DNA of 23,012 nt from Eimeria necatrix (GCF_000499385.1 NW_013654956.1:18365-41376); one strand, 5' to 3'; positions 1 to 12,499 are shown, counted from the stretch's first letter. The notes: generated by a model not told the origin, from the sequence alone. Program-made: numbers and translations.

Positions 1-207
1 TAAATAAATAAATAGATAAAAGAATAATAATTAATTGAGTGGTTAATTAATGGTAAAGGAATGGTAGGTTCAACTCTCTGGATTGTTGCTGTGGAGAATG
101 GCTGGGAATAAATAAAAAGAAATAAAAAAATAAATAATATAATTAATTAATTAATTAATTAATTAATTAATTGATTAATTCAAGAATTGATAAATAAATA
201 AACAGTG

Positions 208-541
208 AGGGTTTAGGGTTTAGGGCTTGTGTTGAAGAGCAACTCTCCAGATCTCCATTCGAGCTAATTCTGGTTCATTCCTTCTACTTCAAACCTAGGG
301 TTTAGGGTTTAGGGTTTAGGGTTTAGGAGGGTTTAGGGTTTAGGGTTTGTGTTGAAGAGCAGCTCCCCAACACTCCACTTGAGCTCATTCCGCTTCATTA
401 TTTCTACTTTTAACCCAGGGTTTAGGGCCTAGGGTTTAGGGTCATGAGGGTTTAGGGTTTAGGGTTTAGGGTTTAGGGTTTGCGTCGAAGCGCAACTCTC
501 CAGCCCTCCACTGGCGTGGTTTGGGACCCGGACTAAACTGC
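208..541 (+). repeat. Compound repeat: TTTAGGG arrays alternating with a conserved spacer
   Basis: Three TTTAGGG-type arrays (about 208-225, 294-348, 415-481) are each followed by a related spacer that begins TTGTGTTGAAGAGCAACTCT (spacer landmarks at 231, 351 and, diverged, 484, so periods of about 120 and 133 bases). The first two spacers are similar over about 70 bases and the third diverges after about 30. The block lies in the ValRS intron to the left of exon 5, or between exons still outside the window. Confidence 0.8.
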
Positions 542-559
542 GCACGCCCTTTCCAACTA

Positions 560-676
560 AACTAAACAAAACAAACCAAATTAAATAAATTAATTAATTA
601 ATTAATTAATTAAATTAATTAATTAATTAAATTAATTAATTAATTTAATTAATTAAATTAATTTAATTTAATTTAC
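560..676. repeat. TTAA/AATT simple repeat
   Basis: Irregular runs of AATTAATTAATT and AAATTAATTTAATT lie immediately beyond the 3' end of the fifth ValRS exon (donor GTAAAT at 676-671 on the minus strand). Intronic filler; a shorter TTAA block lies at about 140-180. Confidence 0.85.
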
Positions 677-3956
<3,280 letters not shown>

Positions 3957-4386
3957 CTTGGGACGCGGCGAAGCGGCTGGACACCGGAACTGGGGGGGTC
4001 TTGCGGCGCTGCAGCAGCGGAAAGTCGCGGCTTTTTCGGGCGTTTTTGGCGGCGAAAAGAAGAAATTAAAACTTAAATGTCTTTTAAATTGAATTTGCGA
4101 CTTTTTAAATGGTCTAAGAGGGTCCGCGGCAGCCAAAAGAGAGCCGGAGTTCAAGTTTTCCCAAGTGGAAACGGCGCGCGCCCGGGCCAGGCAGAAGCGC
4201 ATGTGCAAACGCCGCGGCCTCCAGCTGAGTCGAATGCTAACTAAAGGACTTCAAATCAATTATTAATTAATTAACATTTAAATTAATTAAAGTGTTTTGC
4301 AAAACGACAAAGAAGAACGCGCAGCGGCCGCTGTCGCTTCGATTCGCCGAAGTTGAATTGCTGATCTCGGCAGACCGCGCGGCTGA

Positions 4387-4400
4387 GGTGTACGTACACC
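4387..4400. promoter_or_regulatory. Palindrome GGTGTACGTACACC
   Basis: Exact copy of the dispersed 14-base palindrome in the ValRS/thioesterase divergent spacer, about 430 bases upstream of the ValRS start. Regulatory function is inferred only from recurrence, symmetry and location. Confidence 0.5.
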
Positions 4401-4565
4401 GCAACCCTCCGCTTCCAACGGGACGCAAACAGACCCACAACTTCAAACACTTTTAATTCCATTTGAACGGAATTAAACTCCATTTGGAGCCGCTTCGACA
4501 AAGACATTGCATGCGGCGGGCGCGTGGCTGCGGCCTCCGCAGCGCGGCTGCAGCCCGCCAGTTCC

Positions 4566-4587
4566 CTGGGGTGTACGTACACCCCAG
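4566..4587. promoter_or_regulatory. Longest palindrome copy (22-base perfect dyad)
   Basis: The dyad around GTGTACGTACAC extends outward on both sides to CTGGG...CCCAG, giving a perfect 22-base palindrome. It lies 52 bases after a TGCATGC motif (4508-4514) in the divergent spacer. Confidence 0.55.
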
Positions 4588-4673
4588 AACGCGCGCAGCC
4601 GCCGCCGCCAAATTCCCTCCCCAGATTTGCCAAAGAGCTTTCAGCAGCTCTTGCGGGAAATAATGAACGCAGC

Positions 4674-4736
<63 letters not shown>

Positions 4737-4843
4737 GCTTCCCGCTTCCGCCCCGAAGGCGGGCGAAAGCAGCAACGCCCGCAGCCTCCCGCCCCCTTCG
4801 CCGCCTCCCAGCGGCTCGGACTTCAAATTTTTTTCATTTTATT

Positions 4844-5218
4844 TCAAATTTGCGAATTCGTTTGACTGCAGCGGCTCCAAAGCGCCGCTGCTGGGGGGCA
4901 GCGCCGCCCGCCGTGTGTGTGCTGCTGCTGCTGCTGCTGCTGCTGCAGCAGCTGCTGCTGCTGCCCGAGCAGCTGCTGCTGCTGTCTACACAGCTGTTGC
5001 TGCGGCCTTAACAGCCGCTGCTGCTGCCTAAACAGCTGCTGCTGCAGCATACACAGCTGCTGCTGCTGCATACACAGCTGCTGCTGCTGCATACACAGCT
5101 GCTGCTGCTGCACACACTGCTGCTGCTGCTCAGCCTCTGCAGCAGTCATTTCGAGCCGCTTCCGCGGGGCCTTTGAAGCGCCCTCCAGCGGCCACTGCCT
5201 TTGCTGCTGCATGCCCAT
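4844..5218 (-). CDS. Possible low-complexity ORF with QQQQLCM repeats (doubtful)
   Basis: A 124-codon frame opening MGMQQQRQWPLEGASKAPRK, followed by tandem seven-residue units of the type QQQQLCM, derived from 21-base DNA repeats at about 4960-5125. No family is recognised. The same bases are open in several frames because they are CTG/CAG rich, and on the CAG-in-exon rule this could equally be an intron of a plus-strand gene. Listed because its first 30 residues are not simple repeat. Confidence 0.2.
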   Translation of the reverse strand: MGMQQQRQWPLEGASKAPRKRLEMTAAEAEQQQQCVQQQQLCMQQQQLCMQQQQLCMLQQQLFRQQQRLLRPQQQLCRQQQQLLGQQQQLLQQQQQQQQHTHGGRRCPPAAALWSRCSQTNSQI

Positions 5219-5223
5219 TTGTC

Positions 5224-5270
<47 letters not shown>

Positions 5271-5284
5271 TTGTGGTTTGAGCA

Positions 5285-5725
5285 ATGTGGCGGGCGGCCT
5301 GGCGCTGCCTGGCGCAGGGGGGGCCCCCGGGCCTCCCCTTAGGGTACAGCAGAGGGGGTCCCAGGGGGGCCCCCCGCGGGTCTCTTCTTCGGGGGGCCCC
5401 CCAGGGCTGCCTGGGGGCCCCCAGGGGCCCCCAGCTGGGGGCCCCCCCCCCTCATTTTGCTGCACTCTTCCGCTTTTGCTGCTCCCCCCTTCCTTGCCCA
5501 GCTTCTCCGTCGCGGGCCTTCTCCAGCGCGCCCCCCGCAGACGCTGCAGCAGCAGCAGCAGCAGAGCGCACTGCAGCAGCAGCAGCAGCAGCAGCAGCAG
5601 CTTCTCCCGCAGCGTCCCCAGCCTCAGCGCCCCCAGCAGCAGCAGCAGCAGCTCCCGCTGCAGCGTGCCCAGCAGCAACACCGCCCTCCGCCCCCGCAGC
5701 AGCAGCAGCAGCGCCGCCGCCGCCC

Positions 5726-5765
<40 letters not shown>

Positions 5766-5971
5766 CTTCCTGCTGCTGCCTGCCAGTGCCTGCGGGGCAG
5801 CTGCGGGAGCTTTCAATCCGAGAAGAAATGCGAATGGTGGCTTGGCTAGCTGAGAAGACAGGAATAGATCTTTGCTGCCTCCGGGCCCGCGGTTTGCTGC
5901 TGCCGCTGCTGGGGCCCCACACCCCCCGGCCAGTGGGCTACGCCTGGCGCGAGCTGCTGCTGCTGCTCGGC

Positions 5972-6008
<37 letters not shown>

Positions 6009-6046
6009 GCAGCGGCAGCGGCAGCAGCAGCGGCAGCAGCAGCAGC

Positions 6047-6091
<45 letters not shown>

Positions 6092-6282
6092 GGGGTGGAG
6101 CGGCTGCGGAGCGTGTTCCGGCAAGCCTCTGTTGCTGCTGCGCTGCGCAGCGGGCGGCTGCTGGAAGTGCTGGACTGTTTTGCTGCTGATGTTGCTTTTG
6201 CTTTTTGCCGGCCTTTGTTTGAACTGACTCCTGACAAGCAGCACTTGTTTCTGACTGTCTCCATCGACTCCATCCGCCTCTT

Positions 6283-6323
<41 letters not shown>

Positions 6324-6454
6324 GCAGCAGCAGCGGTATTAGCAGCAGCAGCAGCGGCGGCAGCAGCAGCGGGAGCGACATTTGCTGCAGCGGCAGTGGC
6401 AGCGGCGGCAGCGGCAGCGGCATTAGCGGCAGCAGCAGCAGCAGCCTCGCTGCT

Positions 6455-6485
<31 letters not shown>

Positions 6486-7982
6486 CGCTGCTGCAGCAGG
6501 TTGGCTGCTGAGGCTTGCGGATCTGGCGCAAAGTGGATCAAACTGGAGCAAATTGAATTTAGAATTAAATTATAAATAAATTAATTTAAAAGTTCTTTTT
6601 TTAATTTCCTTTTTTCCGAAAAAAAGCCCCAAATGCATGCAATCTGCCACTGCCACAGGACGGCGCATGCATTGGCTCGGCCTGCCTGGTGTTCGTACAC
6701 GTGGGCCCCGACGGCCGGCCCCGGGGGCCCCTCCCGCCGCTGCAGTCTGCTGCAGCAGCAGCAGCAGCAGCAGACGCAGCAGCAGCGCAGCACTTGCTGG
6801 CAGCAGCAGCTCGCCAGCAGCAGCGCCGCGCTGCTGCTCACAGAGACGCAGCCCTCAGGGGCCCCGACGCAGAGGAAACGGAGTTCCTCCACAAGACTTG
6901 GCTAGCTGCCTGCAGCAGGACCCCGGGGGCCCCCAGGGGGGCCCCCAGGGGGGCCCCCGGGGGGCCCCCGGGGCCCCCGGAGGGAGGAAAGATACTTGTT
7001 GGATAAAAGACACGAAGCTGGAAAGCAACATTTTGATGCAACCGGAAACCATTAGTGTTTATGGAAGGGCTTTTGGGGGTTTTATAATGCGCTCGGCTTT
7101 GGAGCTTTCTTTCCTCACCGCGCAGAGGTTCCTCAACGCCAGCTACCCCGTCATCGCAGGTCCGAGGGTTTAGGGTTTAGGGTTTAGGGTTTAGGGTTTG
7201 GGGTTTGGGGTTTGGGGGTTGCGGCTGCGGCTAGGGTTTGGGTCTAGGGTTCGGGTTTGGGGTTTAGGGTTGGGGTTTAGGGTTTAGGGTTGGGGTTTAG
7301 GGTTTAGGGTTGGGGTTTAGGGTTTAGGGTTTGGGGTTTAGGGTTTGGGCCCTGGTGCTGGAGTGCATGCATCTTGCGTCGTTTGAAGCCAGCTGAGGCC
7401 CTGCAGCATTTTGTTTAAATATTTTTAAATGTTTAAGTGGAGTTTTAATTATTTAATTTATTTTATTTAATTTAATTTAATTTAATTTAATTTAATTTAA
7501 TTTTAATAATTGAACTTTCGATTATATTGCAAAGCGGCTTCCTTGGCCTTCTTCTCTTTAGAGTTTATTACTCTTCAGTTCAAAAGCCTTTTCCTTCCCC
7601 CACTGCTGCTGCTGCTGCTGCTGCTGCTGTTTCTGCTGCTGCTGCTGCTGCTGCTGTTTCTGCTGCTGCTGCTGCTGCTGCTGCAGGAATGGAAGACATC
7701 CGTTTCTTTGACGCTGTGAAGCAAGGAGACATTTTGAAGCTGACGGCCAGCGTGGTTTGGAGCGACGAAGACGAAATTCAAATCCAGGTGGCCAAACCCT
7801 AAACCCTAATTTAGGGTTTCAAAACCCTAGGGCCTAAACCCTAGCTGAACTTTTCGAATCTTTTCATTTCTTTTTTTTTCATTTGCTGCTTCCCTCCAGG
7901 TTGAGGCCTCGAGCAGCTCCGTGGGCTTGCCGCTGAAAAGAACCAACCGAATGGTCTTTTACTACAGACAGGTGCGGCTCTG

Positions 7983-8032
<50 letters not shown>

Positions 8033-8344
8033 AGAGTTCCCGCAGCCTTTTGCGCCTTCTTTGCTGCTCCGCGGTGCTGCGCCGCTGCAGCAGAGGCTGG
8101 CTGCTGCTGTGCTGCAGCTGTTGCTGCCAAGCAGCAGCTAGCCGCTGCTGCTGCGCTGCAGCCGCGCCGTTGCAGCTGCTGCTGCGCTGCAGCTGCTGTG
8201 CTGCTGCTGCTGCTGCGGCTGCTTCTTGCAGAGTGAAAGACTGCGCGATTTGCCTCCCGAAGATCTTCAAGTTTATCCGCAAAGCTACGAGGAATACATG
8301 TGGTTTCTTGACGCTCGTCGGCGCGCGCAGAAGAGGCGCGGGAA

Positions 8345-8378
<34 letters not shown>

Positions 8379-8399
8379 CTTGAATCTCCGAAACCCTGA
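5285..8399 (+). CDS. ACOT9-like double-hotdog acyl-CoA thioesterase (6 blocks, one frame break)
   Basis: Hydrolyses acyl-CoA to free fatty acid and CoA, by homology to ACOT9-type enzymes, which are usually mitochondrial. Model: 5285-6499, 6659-7159 (with a frame break between about 6905 and 6984), 7687-7787, 7900-7971, 8232-8399; junction phases agree. First hotdog: VGYAWRELLLLLGG, SGRLLEVLDCFAADVAFAF, LTPDKQHLFLTVSIDSIRLF, then DGACIGSACLVFVHVGPDGR after the first intron. Linker: AEETEFLHKTWLA and KDTCWIKDTKLES. Second hotdog: VYGRAFGGFIMRSALELSFL, MEDIRFFDAVKQGDILKLTA, SVVWSDEDEIQIQVEA, KRTNRMVFYYRQ and VYPQSYEEYMWFLDARRRAQ, collinear with ACOT9. The sheet segment expected after SIDSIRLF in the first hotdog is not found; Ser/Gly/Ala runs sit there. 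The Arg-rich, acid-free start MWRAAWRCLAQGG would suit organelle import, but it is encoded by G/C repeats and the start is uncertain. Confidence 0.8.
5318..5451. repeat. GGGGGCCCCC-rich palindromic block
   Basis: Dense runs of five to nine G or C bases arranged as GGGGGCCCCC self-complementary units, such as CAGGGGGGCCCC. A second block lies at 6916-6975. Both fall inside the thioesterase coding model, translate as Gly/Pro/Arg-rich stretches and would be prone to hairpins and indel errors. Confidence 0.8.
5977..6090 (+). repeat. AGC/GGC repeat encoding Ser/Gly run in thioesterase
   Basis: A nearly uninterrupted AGC tract with GGC interruptions, in frame in the thioesterase exon between WRELLLLLGG and RGVERLRSVF. 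A second Ser/Gly/Ala tract lies at 6284-6499. Confidence 0.85.
7160..7686 (+). other. Thioesterase intron containing a telomere-like array
   Basis: Phase-1 intron between VIA and GMEDIRFF of the second hotdog. It starts GTCCGAGGG, holds degenerate TTTAGGG/TTTGGGG repeats (about 7166-7347), an ATTTAATTTA block (about 7448-7502) and three CTG tracts (7601-7684) that end directly in the CAG acceptor. The match to ACOT9 across the splice fixes both ends. Confidence 0.8.
7166..7347 (+). repeat. Telomere-like TTTAGGG/TTTGGGG array inside an intron
   Basis: About 25 heptamer-like units, beginning regular and becoming degenerate (GGGGTTTAGGGTTTAGGGTT), immediately after a splice donor. Confidence 0.9.
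7788..7899 (+). other. Short thioesterase intron with inverted telomere-like repeats
   Basis: Phase-0 intron, donor GTGGCC and acceptor TTCCCTCCAG, joining DEIQIQ to VEASSSS. It begins with AAACCCT units, followed by TTTAGGGTTT and then AAACCCT again, so opposite orientations meet within 50 bases. Confidence 0.8.
7972..8231 (+). other. CTG-rich last intron of the thioesterase gene
   Basis: Donor GTGCGG after FYYRQ, a perfect CTG run at about 7982-8032, further CTG/GCAGC clusters, and acceptor TTCTTGCAG before SERLRDLPPE. Phase 0 on both sides. The sense strand is CTG in the intron while the following exon carries (GCA)n. Confidence 0.75.
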
Positions 8400-8872
8400 T
8401 TTTGGGGGTTTCTTCCGAATTTGAAGCTAATTAGGCACCGCAGCTGCTGGCAAATTCAAAATGCAGCTTTTCTTGGCTAATATTTGTAGAGTTGGGAGGG
8501 GCCTGCTGCAGCAGGCGGACCCACTTGAGGAGTTCAGAAACTTCGCAGGCGCACAGCCGCTTCATTTTTTATAGTTGCAGAAACGTCGAACTTTGGATTT
8601 TTAATTGAAAACACTTAATTGAAAACACTGCAATTGAAAAGCTGCAGCAATTAATAGTTCTTAAGTGGCGTTTTAGCACAAGAAACCTGAAAGAAACGAA
8701 AGTGAAGCTGCGGCGGGCGGTCAGGCGCCCGCGCATCTGAGGTGTATGCGCAGACACCGCAGAGTGCAGCTTTTGCAAATGTTGCATTTCTTCGCCATTT
8801 CTCATTTAAATGAACGGCACTTTTTCCGGCAGCAATTGAATTAACTTTAAGTTGTTTTTGGCCTCGGAAAAC
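8400..8872. other. Intergenic spacer
   Basis: No recognisable gene. AT-rich, with a degenerate palindrome at 8740-8758 (GGTGTATGCGCAGACACC) 115-133 bases before the next predicted start codon. Confidence 0.5.
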
Positions 8873-9240
8873 ATGAACAAGGCGGGCCCTGGCGGGCAAA
8901 AAGTGGAGGCGGCGGCGGAGGCTCCGCCGAAGCCTCTGGTGCCTTGTGCAGCTTTAGAGCCAGGATCTGTGCACATCGGTGGGCGATCTCGTTTTTATTT
9001 GTCTCAGTTTGCATTTTATTTATTTAATTTCGCCTCTGCGCAACTCGGAAACCGCGGATTCCCCCAGGCGACTCCTGCTTGTCAGTGAGTGCAAATTCAA
9101 GTTCTCTTTTGCTGCGATCTGCAGCGCCCCCGCAGGACTGCGCCGGCTCTTGCGGCTCTGAAGCTGCTTTTCCGGGGCTGCGGCTGATAGCGGACTTTGA
9201 GGTTCTTTTGTTTGCTGCTTGCATGCATTTGCGGAAGTCA

Positions 9241-9280
<40 letters not shown>

Positions 9281-9832
9281 AGGCGGAGGCGTTCACTGCC
9301 GGTAGGCTGCTGCTGCTGCTGCTGCTGCAGCAAAAGCCAAGCCCAGCCGCAGGCTGCAGCGGGGAGGGCTCTGGGCGCGTGAGCTGCTCCGCAGGCCTCA
9401 GCAGCGCGGGCGGTGAGCTGCGGACTTTGCTGCTGCTGCTGCAGTGACCAGTGGACCACTCAGTGGACCAGGCCACCCGCTGTGCGAAGACCTTGCTGCA
9501 GCAGTCTGCGGCGAAGGCTGCAGCTGCTGGAGCAGCTGCAGGCAGCAGCGCTGCAGCAGCAGCGCCTTCTTGCCAGGTAAGAATTTCTTTTTCTTTTTTC
9601 TTTTTTTTCTTTTTTCTTTTTTCTTTTTTCTTTTTTTTTCTTTTTTCTTTTTTAAAGTCCAGTGGACCACTCAGGGTCCATTGTCCAGGAGCAGGTGAGC
9701 AGCAGCAAAAGCAAAAACAAAAAAGACTTTAAAGATTTTTTTTTCTTTTTGCTGCTGCAGCTCAACTTGTGAGTTCCTCCGGTCTTCTTCAAACCACTCA
9801 CTTTGCTGCCAAATCCCGTTTGCTGCGCACCC

Positions 9833-9875
<43 letters not shown>

Positions 9876-9957
9876 AGACTCACGCCGAACGCCTGCGAGC
9901 TCGGTGAGCAAAGCTGCTGCTGCTGCTGCTGCTGCTGCAGCTGTTCTCAGCACTTAG
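8873..9957 (+). CDS. Unrecognised small multi-exon gene (exon structure tentative)
   Basis: The first exon, 8873-8978, encodes MNKAGPGGQKVEAAAEAPPK and ends LEPGSVHI before donor GTGGGC; it joins in phase (1) to 9125-9201 (APPQDCAGSCGSEAAFPGLR then LIADFE), which follows a TCTGCAG acceptor. Further blocks can be joined in phase (9283-9301, 9331-9412, 9445-9576, 9658-9694, 9761-9768, 9878-9903, 9941-9957) to give about 167 residues with a helical Leu/Gln-rich stretch (RRRLQLLEQLQAAALQQQRL) and a C-terminus ending LAVLST. However, all three frames are open over 9240-9576, and two implied introns (29 and 32 bases) are implausibly short, so only the first two exons are well supported. No family recognised. 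Confidence 0.4.
9586..9657 (+). repeat. TTTTTTC polypyrimidine tract before an AAAG acceptor
   Basis: About ten TTTTTTC units ending in TTTAAAG. It behaves like an oversized intron polypyrimidine tract; the preceding GCCAG|GTAAGA at 9576/9577 is a consensus donor, giving an 81-base intron on the plus strand. Confidence 0.6.
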
Positions 9958-10017
9958 CTGCTGCTCCAAGTGCCACTAATGCCTTTAATGCCATTAATAT
10001 TATTCTTTTTGCGGCCG

Positions 10018-10053
10018 CACTTGCTGCTGCCATTCGTGCCTCTGCTGCCTTTC

Positions 10054-10104
<51 letters not shown>

Positions 10105-10500
10105 GATGAATTTTGTGCCTTTTTGCTGCAGGTTTTCAGCGCCACTTGTGCACAGTAGTCCGCCCAGGTACGGGGCTTTTGCTGCAGCGCAGCAGCAGCA
10201 GCAACAGACCAGCAGCAGCAAATTAGCTGCTGCTGCGTTTCTAATTTGCTGCTAACTTCGGGCCGCAGCTGCCAACTGGTGGTGGCTGCTGCTGCTGCTG
10301 CTGATTGCTGCTCTTGCTGCTGTTGCTGCTCGGCTGTACAGACGCCCGAGACGCAAATAACAAGACAAGAACTCCCCGGCTTTTTGCTTCCCCAGCAGCA
10401 GCAGCAAACACGTAAAGTTTTGTCCCTCAACGCAAGCTGCTAGGTGGTAGAGGCAAACTAGCTCCACTTGCTGCTGCCATTCGTGCCTCTGCTGCCTTTC

Positions 10501-10548
<48 letters not shown>

Positions 10549-10907
10549 GATGAATTTTGTGCCTTTTTGCTGCAGGTTTTCAGCGCCACTTGTGCACAGT
10601 AGTCCGCCCAGGTACGGGGCTTTTGCTGCAGCGCAGCAGCAGCAGCAACAGACCAGCAGCAGCAAATTAGCTGCTGCTGCGTTTCTAATTTGCTGCTAAC
10701 TTCGGGCCGCAGCTGCCAACTGGTGGTGGCTGCTGCTGCTGCTGCTGATTGCTGCTCTTGCTGCTGTTGCTGCTCGGCTGTACAGACGCCCGAGACGCAA
10801 ATAACAAGACAAGAACTCCCCGGCTTTTTGCTTCCCCAGCAGCAGCAGCAAACACGTAAAGTTTTGTCCCTCAACGCAAGCTGCTAGGTGGTAGAGGCAA
10901 ACTAGCT
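10018..10907 (+). repeat. Near-perfect 444-base tandem duplication
   Basis: Copy 1 runs from about 10018 to 10463 and copy 2 from about 10465 to 10907. Landmarks such as GCTTGATGAATTTTGTGCC (10101/10545), GTTTCTAATTTGCTGC and AGGTGGTAGAGGCAAACTAG (10442/10886) are offset by 444 bases, and the only length difference I see is one trinucleotide in the CTG tract. Each copy contains a CTG tract, a TTTTTGCTGCAG acceptor-like site followed by GTTTTCAGCGCC, and a CAG/CAA patch. I recognise no protein in it. It may be a real recent duplication or an assembly artefact. Confidence 0.85.
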
Positions 10908-10956
10908 AGCTGGCTGGTTAGCTAGCTAGCTGGCTAGCTAGCTAGCTAGCTAGCTG
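10900..10956. repeat. Second GCTA microsatellite
   Basis: CTAGCTAGCTGGCTGGTTAG-type repeat at the right edge of the tandem duplication, the same family as 1067-1388. Its position at the duplication border is notable. Confidence 0.8.
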
Positions 10957-11053
10957 TGTGTTTGAAGGCCACTAAAATGTAAAGATTTGAGTTGGTTTTC
11001 CTTAGCCGCAAGCTGAATTCCCGCTGTGGCGCGAGTCGTTAAGCACAGCGAGC

Positions 11054-11092
<39 letters not shown>

Positions 11093-11324
11093 AGCAGAGG
11101 GCAGCTGCTGCTGCTGCTGCAGTGCTTCCGCTCCGTAAAGTCAATACCTTGGCCGTTTGAAAACAGCAAACCTCCCTCGGCCCCGCCGCAGCAGCAGCAG
11201 CAGCAGCAGCGCGAAGCAAAAGACCAAAAGGACAAAAGACAAAAGAAATACCATTAGCAGCAACTTAACCTTTTGAGGCCCCCCTTGCGGCGCAGCAATC
11301 CCTTCAAGTGGAGAGGAGTCTCGC

Positions 11325-11565
11325 TGCAGCTGCTGCTGCAGCAGCAGCGGCAGCAGCAGCAGCTGCTGCTGCTGCAGCAGCAGCAGCTGCTGCTGCAGCG
11401 GCGCCGCAGCAGCCGCTGCCGCCGCTGCTGCAGCGGCGCCGCAGCAGCCGCTGCCGCCGCTGCTGCCGTGGCGCCGCAGCAGCTGCTGCTGCCGCTGCTG
11501 CTGCAGCGGCGCCGCAGCAGCTGCTGCTGCTGCTGCTGCTGCGGCTGCTGCTGCGGCGCAGCAGC
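11325..11565. repeat. Alternating CTG / CAG inverted-repeat block
   Basis: CTG and CAG runs alternate on the same strand, for example CAGCAGCAGCTGCTGCTGCT. A unit of about 35 bases containing CTGCAGCGGCGCCGCAGCAG recurs around 11391, 11426 and, diverged, 11463 and 11500. Each junction is a perfect local palindrome. Confidence 0.8.
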
Positions 11566-12011
11566 ACCTGAACTGAACAAGAGCGGCGACCACCGATCAA
11601 ATGCCTCACATAGGTTGTTTTCACATTTATAACATTTATAAATATATTTACTTGCATTTGGTTTTGTTGGAACACAAGAGTGCCTCCTGGGGTGTCTCGA
11701 CAGCTGCCGCCGCAAACCACTTGGATCCGAACGCTGCGGTGTATGGACCGCCTGCAACCAGTCAGCGGCGAATCTGTGAACATATTCACTTATTCACTTT
11801 TATTTTCTTTTCTTTTATTTCTTTATTTCTTTTTTTCTTTTATTTCCAGGGTTTTGCACATAAATACATTTATAAATGCATAAATGCCTGCGCCGCCGCG
11901 CAGCAGCCCTGACACGCCCAAGGCAGCAGCAAAGCCTTCCCTTTCAAAGTTAATTATCCAATCATTTCAACTTTCCGTCTTGACAAGGACTCCAACCTCC
12001 TCAACTCCCCG

Positions 12012-12203
12012 CAGCAGCAGCAGCAGCAGCAGCAGCTGCTGCTGCTGCTGCTGCTGCAGCAGCTGCTGCCGCTGCTGCCGCTGCCGCCGCTGCTGCTGCT
12101 GCTGCTGCAGCAGCTGCCGCTGCAGCTGCTGCCGCTGCCGCTGCTGCCGCCACTGCTGCTGCAGCTGCTGCTGCTGCAGCTGCTGCTGCTGCTGCAGCAG
12201 CAA
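12012..12203. repeat. CAG-then-CTG/CTGCCG block
   Basis: A CAG run followed by a long CTG tract with CTGCCGCTGC interruptions and several CTGCAG switch points, of the same type as the block at 11325-11565. Confidence 0.75.
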
Positions 12204-12292
12204 GGCGAGTGCGGCTCCCTTGCTTCCAGCGAGCGCCTCAGTGCGCGGCGGAACAAATAAAATGAAACGCAAATGCTGCAGCAGCCCCCTGC

Positions 12293-12306
12293 GGTGTCTG
12301 TACACC
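12293..12306. promoter_or_regulatory. Variant palindrome GGTGTCTGTACACC
   Basis: Two-mismatch copy of the dispersed palindrome, 15 bases beyond the stop codon of the minus-strand kinase gene, so it would fall in or near its 3' UTR. Confidence 0.4.
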
Positions 12307-12320
12307 CGAATAACGCGCAG

Positions 12321-12451
12321 CTACGCAGGCCGCTGCTTCGTTGCTGCAGCAGCTAAACACTTTTCCCTCGTCCCTGGAGACATGCTTTCGAGTTCAATTG
12401 GCAAAAAACTAAACAACTCCGGCAGCGCGCCGCCCCCCGGCAGTCTGCACC

Positions 12452-12499
<48 letters not shown>

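Larger units (their letters stand above)
3957..5284. other. Divergent intergenic region between ValRS and the thioesterase gene
   Basis: This region separates the minus-strand ValRS start (3956) from the plus-strand thioesterase start (5285). It holds palindromes at 4387-4400 and 4566-4587, a TGCATGC at 4508-4514, a CAG tract (4677-4735), CTG-rich 21-base repeats (about 4920-5140) and another CAG tract (5225-5269). A possible extra upstream coding exon starts at 4663 with MNAAQQQ and ends near SGSDF; on the CAG-in-exon rule it could belong to the thioesterase gene, with the CTG block as an intron. Confidence 0.5.
9958..12320. other. Gene-poor CAG/CTG region between the small gene and the kinase
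   Basis: Besides the tandem duplication and GCTA tract, this stretch holds a CTG tract (11054-11096), a CAG tract (about 11190-11210), alternating CAG/CTG blocks (about 11325-11565 and 12012-12203), an AT/TTTATT-rich part (11600-11880) and degenerate palindromes at 11691 and 11738. Long frames are open on both strands but consist of repeat translation. I cannot support a gene here. Confidence 0.5.

Noticed and set aside
487..560. Minus-strand reading SLVRVPNHASGG as a possible next ValRS exon (RLVNW expected)
   Set aside because: Only L-V matches, and the sequence is part of the third copy of the TTTAGGG/spacer repeat.
5130..5816. Long minus-strand frame over 5130-5816 (and similar antisense frames over CAG tracts)
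   Set aside because: CAG/CTG tracts lack stops in all frames; the plus strand here carries the thioesterase upstream region, and the minus translation is Leu/Ala repeat.
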